A DNA stretch of 25,326 nucleotides from a virus: the IMG/VR virus record IMGVR_UViG_3300045999_010772, positions 1 to 25,326 of that record, one strand, 5' to 3'. Below, piece by piece: positions 24,601 through 25,326 of the stretch; position 1 is the first letter of the stretch; every line of letters begins with the position of its first letter. The translations under genes were made by a program, and so were the position numbers. The notes under the pieces were generated by a model. The model did not search any database. It had not been told where the DNA came from and was given only the letters and a program-made list of their open reading frames with translations.

Positions 24601-24809
24601 GTAATTGTGGTAGAATCTACAAGATTTGTAAGTTGTTCTAACTTTATGTACTTATCAATATTCTGAAGAATGTCAAGCACTCCCCCTTTAGTTTCCAGAG
24701 ATTCATAGTATTGTGATAAAAATTCATTTACCAGAGGAAACTCTTCCCTTACAAAAAGAGGAAGTTGATTTTCGACAATTGAACTGATTTTGATTCTTGT
24801 ATCTACCAT
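12687..24809 (-). CDS. Giant baseplate/tail protein with gp7-like N-terminus and YHYH-like domain
   Basis: This protein has 4040 residues. Residues 187 to 220 (LFIKQSKDFYSSKGTDGSF then EILFRALYGEDV) resemble a segment of T4 gp7 (recalled as SYDFYSTKGIEASYKFLFKVLYNEEVEI). The helical FPLVNEFLSQYYESLE near residue 24 resembles the segment before it in gp7. The gene lies directly after a gp6-like gene and upstream of gp8, the gene 7 position in T4. T4 gp7 has about 1032 residues. Residues about 1230 to 1350 form a YHYH-type domain (HSPIIGWSYDGNPIYGPYGY, HNGRFCVTPEFPDG, FPYFIGNSY), with YAYF in place of the YHYH signature. The rest is repeat modules described separately. No signal peptide or membrane segment is apparent. 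The start follows the gp6 stop by 4 nt, with a weak AAGAAAG ribosome site. A baseplate wedge role is likely for the N-terminus; the remainder may form external decorations. Confidence 0.85.
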   Translation of the reverse strand: MVDTRIKISSIVENQLPLFVREEFPLVNEFLSQYYESLETKGGVLDILQNIDKYIKLEQLTNLVDSTTITSGLNQLDKTINVISTQGFPESYGLLKIGSEIITYKSKTNTTFNDCVRGFSGVTSYQDPLKTDHLVFSTSNIENHIIGDTVTNLSILFLKEFFKKIKNQFSPGFGNRDLYSGINQNLFIKQSKDFYSSKGTDGSFEILFRALYGEDVQVIKPRDYLFIPSNSQYKVTKDLVVEALEGNPSDLINKSLFQDETSVFKKSFASINGIEKIIRDNKEYFILSLDYGSNKDISVEGSISGDFSIHPQTKIITNVLIGGEVLDVDSTAGFPESGELIAELNNGTSVTINYTSKSYTQFYGCSGIDQELKSGQNVRINSYAYGYAGIGTNSIVKVRVTGVLSDLQINNPTKYHVEGSKIETKSLGKSVEDIRANNWIFNIAANYDIDTITITDLTNFSYEVKTFDDHDIIIGNTVKLIFTDGSEVTSAVSEVTGTKTFTVSGQGPIDTSRKNKVQKLVRKLNSLNFPLSNKYSADVQNTYESQDGSFYVTSSSLPSYLNSPLDVKNRSVTFSGTFNGTDLNIGLHGFYTGDAISYTPVSSSNSLGIEKGIYYVKKVNSTTIKLSNSRSNLYDGIYNSFNATVTDNIIIFREFADQYLDNQKLVRNISNPVVPNKEQVTTSGPIGILVNGVEILNYKSRDKVFYGPLEKIDVLSPGSNYDVINPPILSIVDLQASGASGDCEVEGRFEEIRVIDGGFDYVSEPVITITGGNGYGAKAKPQLIEVEHSVSFNSISESGQVNLVDNVIEFSSDHKFRDGERVIYLPDGQQVVGGLVANSTYYVSILNGKQVRIHNTSNEALSGSNPINLNAYGIGVHRFRSYNLKKIISSITIYDKGIGYRNRKVSISSVGINTSSNTIVAKNHGYSTGEIIVYTNSIGNKIGGLNSGESYYVTSISEDSFKLSRVGTSTTIGIGSAVVGVSTFSDFYFRTNQYVDLLSVGSDYHDFNYPPISVNVNGPIGVSTKTGQNFNAILQPVVRGEIKSIFVKSGGSNYGSEEIINFNRQPTISLKSGFGAEVIPVISNGSIVEVLVTNPGSEYNSPPSFTISGPGIGAKLTPIISNGSLTEVKVIYGGSGYETKKSLITVVSAGSEARFQSIPTEWTINLVERNINSGQIGDDDGIIDNGINSKYGLQFTHLYAPRKLRQSVIAKKIVNGNVVYTPDLRLSGGREALSNTHSPIIGWSYDGNPIYGPYGYSTINGGSVKPLTSGYSISLKQNRPSITVYPEGFFAEDYQYQSNGDLDEHNGRFCVTPEFPDGVYAYFSTINGNAVESSAPFKNYRKPVFPYFIGNSYKSKLNEYNVSTSSNQDNLDLNKSFFVRNTRPYNLLNSNSGYDFIIEPDKIRKQSSIINYVNSGNINFVGVKTGGFDYQVRDRVVFDNKNSGGNNASATVETVVGKNVNQISVNSVLLNDITFLPFKTYENTFIAFSNSPHNLSNFDLVSITGVSTLSSNLEGNYRIGVRTDVLNLSSGIGTIGATGIVTYFYVSGSLNFPRIRENDILQINSEKIKVLNIDSTFSRIRVLRQQDGSIGSAHSALDPIYEQSRKFYFSPQTDSILFPYTLNRQIYFNPQESVGVGTLSGVGIGITLFFSSSNVGINSLFIPTRSIYLPNHNLITGDKLTYSSNGGSPISISTDGTNPYQLSDNQTVYAAVITNDLIGISTNVVGLGSTGSFVGINSSISSDILYFTNIGSGEIHSFTTNYQNIISGKVNKNRVTVSTSSTHGLTDSDSVFVECLSGITTTYVVRYNDHHRRMVINPKTFSSVDPVNDNIEINSHGYLTGEKVIHTSDSPSGGLENQGIYFIVKVDNDRIKLSKTYYDATKNNPTCVDITSSSPGTLSLINPKIRAIKNQKIIFDVSHDSLSYDKNFSKYSAFALNFYTDSLFTDIFESRSGRNTFFVTRSGRVGVDANASVTLTVENRLPRNLYYKLIPLDYNQNNSTKLEIINDFENILDNNKITVEDSFYTGSYSISGVTSTTFSYNILQKPEKSSYISSEATINYITNSLTALGKIKSVAVTSKGNLYKSLPGISTIVTDLGRDAILEPSSSNIGRIANTEIRDIGFEYPSDSTLRPTAVVPQILKLRLFSSFEKIGISSVGKNYVIPPNLVVIDKVLNKVIDDVNLNYEIGDSEVSILKNTKGISNISPTIIPVNNSNGISIKTITFNQVTKEVTVGLGVSYSSSSDYPFSVGDKVLIENTSVGIITSNRGYNSSSYNYSLFTLTAIDPNIGGANGTVTFNLENYLSFGENPGNFSPKYSSGTIIPEKFFPTFDIKLKKNDFSVGEIVEAQDFTSGIVQNWNPEKEILIVSSKDTFRSNQQIIGLSSKSQAEIDSTESTDNNSYYNISSSSIVKKGSQIESGFLNLDSQRLHDNDYYQYFSYSIRSKVEYEKWKDPVSSMNHTAGFKKFSDLILESNDQQFSGISTSQDLGDFSARADLIGVVELNCVNDFDIASEKTIDVGSKIISDEIILKSASIQDYFESIGNRVLSIDDFSTQFDSNPRPSRFSSVDLFDVSASRSRKYIAYVSDKVFSEEKQISILTLIHNDTFGFLNQYGRVETLSELGFFDFNLFGTEGQILFYPKKYELNDYHINFFIYDIEDTISGIGTLDLGDTVKISSGTKTIPVGFSTTTTLVGIATTYRASKILVQYSAIDKSYFEYDELTVIHDGSKVELLEYGQLSTNTLGPISSPGIGTYSAYLSGSNLNIDFTPYVGLGCTYYVNTVQFSISDSSSTGVSTSYLSTGYVDSRITSIASTTSPIANSISEYSSPYSSAYYIVCLEDITNNQHQLSEVILVDDGSTTYFTEFGTLRTGSSFGTLGSTISGGKVRLTFTPLPNINVEARIFQNPLRIFDGQDSLPVDLTNSNINYGYGSYEGTLSFIKRDFAINHKQLPIFKRYFSGNSSSSIDIQNDTIKIPNHFFVTGEELVYSHIGTGTTESIGIGTTSIAGIGTTDKLPSTVYAVKVNESAIKLSSSVSNALKTVPVTLDISSVGIGTSHAFASKKQNSRVLLSIDNIIQSPIVSTSTTTLLLDNASTIDFRIKVLQTTAFYGGDLIKIDDEIMRIQSVGFGSTNVFLVRRPWMGTGISTHFSGSTVTKIEGNYNIVDNTIHFASSPYGKTPIGTTTGSPNDYDYVGITTFSTFSGRSFIRSGIPDTNEEPYTRNYVFDDISQNFTGYTTSFTLNSGGAAVSGISTDNAIILVNNIFQGPQKLYGPGNVNILGDYALKENIGVTSIQFTGSISSTSYDANTANVPIGGVLVSVASTGGFGYQPLVAAGGTAIISGVGTISAISIGNSGSGYRSGVQIVKVGIQTADSIDTNITYIGIASISKGNIVSVAVTNPGSGYTSSNPPKVIFDFPLSYSNIPLIYSSASGIGTAARANVVVGQGSSIIDFEIINLGYGYRVGDALTLGIGGTVGIPTDPTRTFENFEVTVDLIYSDLFSGWSIGNLLAIDPLDSLFDGSTTSFPITVNDAQKSIRSKAGSNIDVEQTLLVFLNDVLQVPGKGYIFDGGSFIDFTEPPKSGDTSKILFYQGTSSVDIIDVDVLESIKVGDKVRLNSDDINYEEESRLVTKINSVNSVGSNPYSGPGITANQNYNRPLIWCKQTDDLFVNGKEVTKDRIWYEPLIYPKTNILQPVGIGSTIIFVESVKTFFDNQRENATNDYISQIEIISQETLVAAAATAVVSVAGTISAIVISNGGVGYSIAPSVTISNPIGLGTTARAVALSSISIGGTVSSIQITSPGTGYTSSNPPVVLIGSQAHTRENIKNANYSGDFGSIVGSGRTTVGVGSTGIILDLLIPPNSPLRDASIVGTAITLSRLSTGDYFVITNSNIGLGITSLYSNNSVLGIGTTAVDNIYQVASSSIVKRIVPGIGVTHINRVTVNVSSTNGEDFDRYFTGISTDDFSGTFDHTGVFFDNTLFTFDRDIRLQSEYYGSYSYGKITINEGGRSLPKSFNAYTIKGVPGISTSALISRKNPLKYRNYT
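13375..13600 (-). repeat. GSGY-type beta modules near the C-terminus of the giant protein
   Basis: Two motifs, GGVGYSIAPSVTISNP and GTGYTSSNPPVVLIG, each precede a stretch ending in an Ala-rich strand (GTTARAVAL). Confidence 0.65.
14415..14850 (-). repeat. Cluster of three GSGY-type beta modules
   Basis: The motifs NSGSGYRSG, NPGSGYTSSNPPKVIF and NLGYGYRVGDAL follow each other at about 140 to 170 nt spacing. Confidence 0.65.
15375..15515 (-). repeat. EIIxY-type module, diverged copy
   Basis: LQTTAFYGGDLIKIDDEIMRI followed by VFLVRRPWMGTG has the same layout as the GFPESYGLLKIGSEIITYKS ... CVRGFSG segment at the N-terminus of this protein. Confidence 0.5.
15680..15895 (-). repeat. HG-x-x-x-G-E module (E1-FCCH-like), copy in the giant protein
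   Basis: HFFVTGEELVYSH at the start, VYAVKVNESAIKLSSS in the middle and a hydrophobic end strand match five other copies in this protein. Many phage proteins with such modules are assigned to the E1 FCCH fold family; the match here is by eye. Confidence 0.5.
19130..19315 (-). repeat. HG-x-x-x-G-E module (E1-FCCH-like)
   Basis: HGYLTGEKVIHTSD, GGLENQGIYFIVKVDNDRIK and LSKTYYDA give the full layout of the module. Confidence 0.55.
19600..19805 (-). repeat. HG-x-x-x-G-E module (E1-FCCH-like)
   Basis: HNLITGDKLTYSSNGGSPI followed by VYAAVITNDLIGISTN matches the same layout, separated by an extended loop. Confidence 0.5.
20770..21110 (-). other. YHYH-like domain within the giant protein
   Basis: On the coding strand this stretch encodes HSPIIGWSYDGNPIYGPYGY, then DLDEHNGRFCVTPEFPDGVY, then FPYFIGNSY, the order seen in YHYH-domain proteins. 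The naming YHYH motif reads YAYF. The domain occurs in secreted and phage structural proteins; its biochemical role is not established. Confidence 0.75.
21380..21680 (-). repeat. Cluster of three GSGY-type beta modules
   Basis: The motifs GGSNYGSEEIINF, NPGSEYNSPPSFTISGP and YGGSGYETKKSLITV are spaced about 115 to 130 nt apart. Each is followed by a GAxLxPIISNGS-type strand, making this the most regular cluster in the protein. Confidence 0.7.
21870..22055 (-). repeat. HG-x-x-x-G-E module (E1-FCCH-like)
   Basis: HGYSTGEIIVYTNSIGNKI, GGLNSGESYYVTSISEDSFK and LSRVGTSTTIG give a complete copy of the module. Confidence 0.6.
22200..22385 (-). repeat. HG-x-x-x-G-E module (E1-FCCH-like), diverged
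   Basis: HKFRDGERVIYLPDGQQV, GGLVANSTYYVSILNGKQVR and IHNTSNEALSG preserve the layout, although the second position is Lys rather than Gly. Confidence 0.55.
22470..22680 (-). repeat. GSGY-type beta modules, two diverged copies
   Basis: SPGSNYDVINPPILSI and DGGFDYVSEPVITITGGNGY are two successive copies, with Tyr kept and the middle Gly replaced. Confidence 0.6.
22890..23060 (-). repeat. HG-x-x-x-G-E module (E1-FCCH-like), most N-terminal copy
   Basis: HGFYTGDAISYTPVSS, IEKGIYYVKKVNSTTIK and LSNSRSNLYDG give a complete copy. Confidence 0.6.
23705..23835 (-). repeat. EIIxY-type module
   Basis: VDSTAGFPESGELIAELNNG and INYTSKSYTQFYGCSGI follow the same plan as the copy at 24447 to 24566, including the GFPES motif and a Cys near the end. 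Confidence 0.55.
24447..24566 (-). repeat. EIIxY-type module inserted in the gp7-like region
   Basis: VISTQGFPESYGLLKIGSEI, ITYKS and CVRGFSG (residues about 82 to 121) fall between the two parts that resemble T4 gp7, so the module looks inserted into the older wedge fold. Confidence 0.55.
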
Positions 24810-24813
24810 TTTT

Positions 24814-25326
24814 TTACTTTCTTATACGAGTGCCATTATTGTAACTTGATGTAACATCATACGTAGATGCCGAAATATCGCCACCAGAAGAAACATCATC
24901 AATCTTCATTTGAAATGTGCTCTTATTAATATCTAGTTGCAAATAAAGATCCTGTTTTCCTAAAACGTCGTTTGAAACAGGAACTGCAGAAATTTCTATT
25001 ACAGAGTTTCCATTCGAAGATTTTTCTGTAGATAATATCTTGGTTGCATTCAATAAAATTTCGCCTTTATCATAATAAATTGTTCCAATAGATCTCAATC
25101 TAATTGTCGGATTTGGGAGGTTTGGGTCTGAAAATAAAAATATAGATCCTGTTTTTAAATCAGCATTCGGTAAATCTCCAAGATATACTGTTTGCTGTAT
25201 TCCCTCAACAGTAAATCCAGAGGACTTAATATTGTATCCAGTTTTATCTTTAATGTGAAATGCATTTCCAAAACAAATTTCATAATCGGCAACTTGTCCT
25301 AAAGCAGGTCTCAAATCTCTTCTAAT
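24814..25326 (-). CDS. 6: C-terminal part of a gp6-like baseplate wedge protein (5' end outside the window)
   Basis: The frame is open to the window edge (IRRDLRPALGQ...), so the gene continues beyond it and about 170 C-terminal residues are visible. The segment TIYYDKGEILLNATKIL followed by IEISAVPVSNDVLGKQDLYLQLD resembles the C-terminal region of gp6-type (baseplate_J-like) wedge proteins, in which a strand with a YxxGxI pattern precedes a short Asn/Asp-rich loop and a terminal strand. The assignment rests also on position: it directly precedes the gp7-like gene, as gene 6 does in T4. In T4, gp6 forms the dimeric ring that holds the baseplate wedges together. The stop overlaps the ribosome binding region of the next gene. 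Another wedge protein remains possible. Confidence 0.6.
   Translation of the reverse strand: MRRDLRPALGQVADYEICFGNAFHIKDKTGYNIKSSGFTVEGIQQTVYLGDLPNADLKTGSIFLFSDPNLPNPTIRLRSIGTIYYDKGEILLNATKILSTEKSSNGNSVIEISAVPVSNDVLGKQDLYLQLDINKSTFQMKIDDVSSGGDISASTYDVTSSYNNGTRIRK

Noticed and set aside
25312-25314. TTG start giving a complete 166-residue gene
   Set aside because: The frame stays open to the window edge and no ribosome site precedes the TTG; the protein reads as the C-terminus of a longer one.

Overview
The window is a stretch of late, virion-structural genes from a T4-like myovirus, most probably a marine one of the cyanophage/pelagiphage type. Four things point there. The DNA is AT-rich and every gene lies on the minus strand, so transcription runs from high to low coordinates. 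Genes are packed with gaps of 4 to 37 nt. One protein is recognisably T4 gp8, and its upstream neighbours resemble gp6 and gp7. The remaining proteins are very long beta-repeat proteins rich in Ser, Thr, Gly and Ile, as in marine T4-like phages. No host-derived metabolic gene, tRNA, integrase or transposon is visible, so the host cannot be named from this window.

Layout in transcription order: the 3' part of a gp6-like baseplate wedge gene (25326 to 24814); a 4040-residue protein whose N-terminus resembles part of T4 gp7 and which carries a YHYH-like domain and many repeat modules (24809 to 12687); a fibre-like protein with a 48-bp in-frame tandem repeat (12653 to 10770); an enlarged gp8 homologue (10741 to 9188); a 1981-residue DUF4815-type tail protein ending in a collagen-like Pro/Gly/Thr region, long polyglycine runs and the first part of an S74 chaperone domain (9181 to 3236); the rest of that S74 domain in the +1 frame (to 2992); a small SET-domain protein (2986 to 2579); and an 837-residue structural protein beginning with a DPLAQSFF motif (2541 to 28). 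A possible next gene starts at 26 and leaves the window.

The gene order 6, 7-like, fibre, 8, DUF4815 parallels the T4 baseplate cluster 6-7-8-9-10, so these products probably build the baseplate wedge and its attached fibres. All three gaps longer than 20 nt contain AATAAATA on the coding strand, close to the T4 late promoter TATAAATA. The shorter gaps lack it, which suggests late sub-operons starting at the fibre gene, at gp8 and at the 837-residue gene.

The most unusual part is 2.5 to 4.4 kb. An S74 self-cleaving chaperone is broken by a +1 frame change exactly where a UGA-C stop lies. Its intact Ser/Lys dyad would leave a polyglycine C-terminus on the mature protein. A SET-type lysine methyltransferase gene follows directly, between two proteins that, from my recollection of related phages, are usually one polypeptide. 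There is no gene-free stretch longer than 37 nt in the window.
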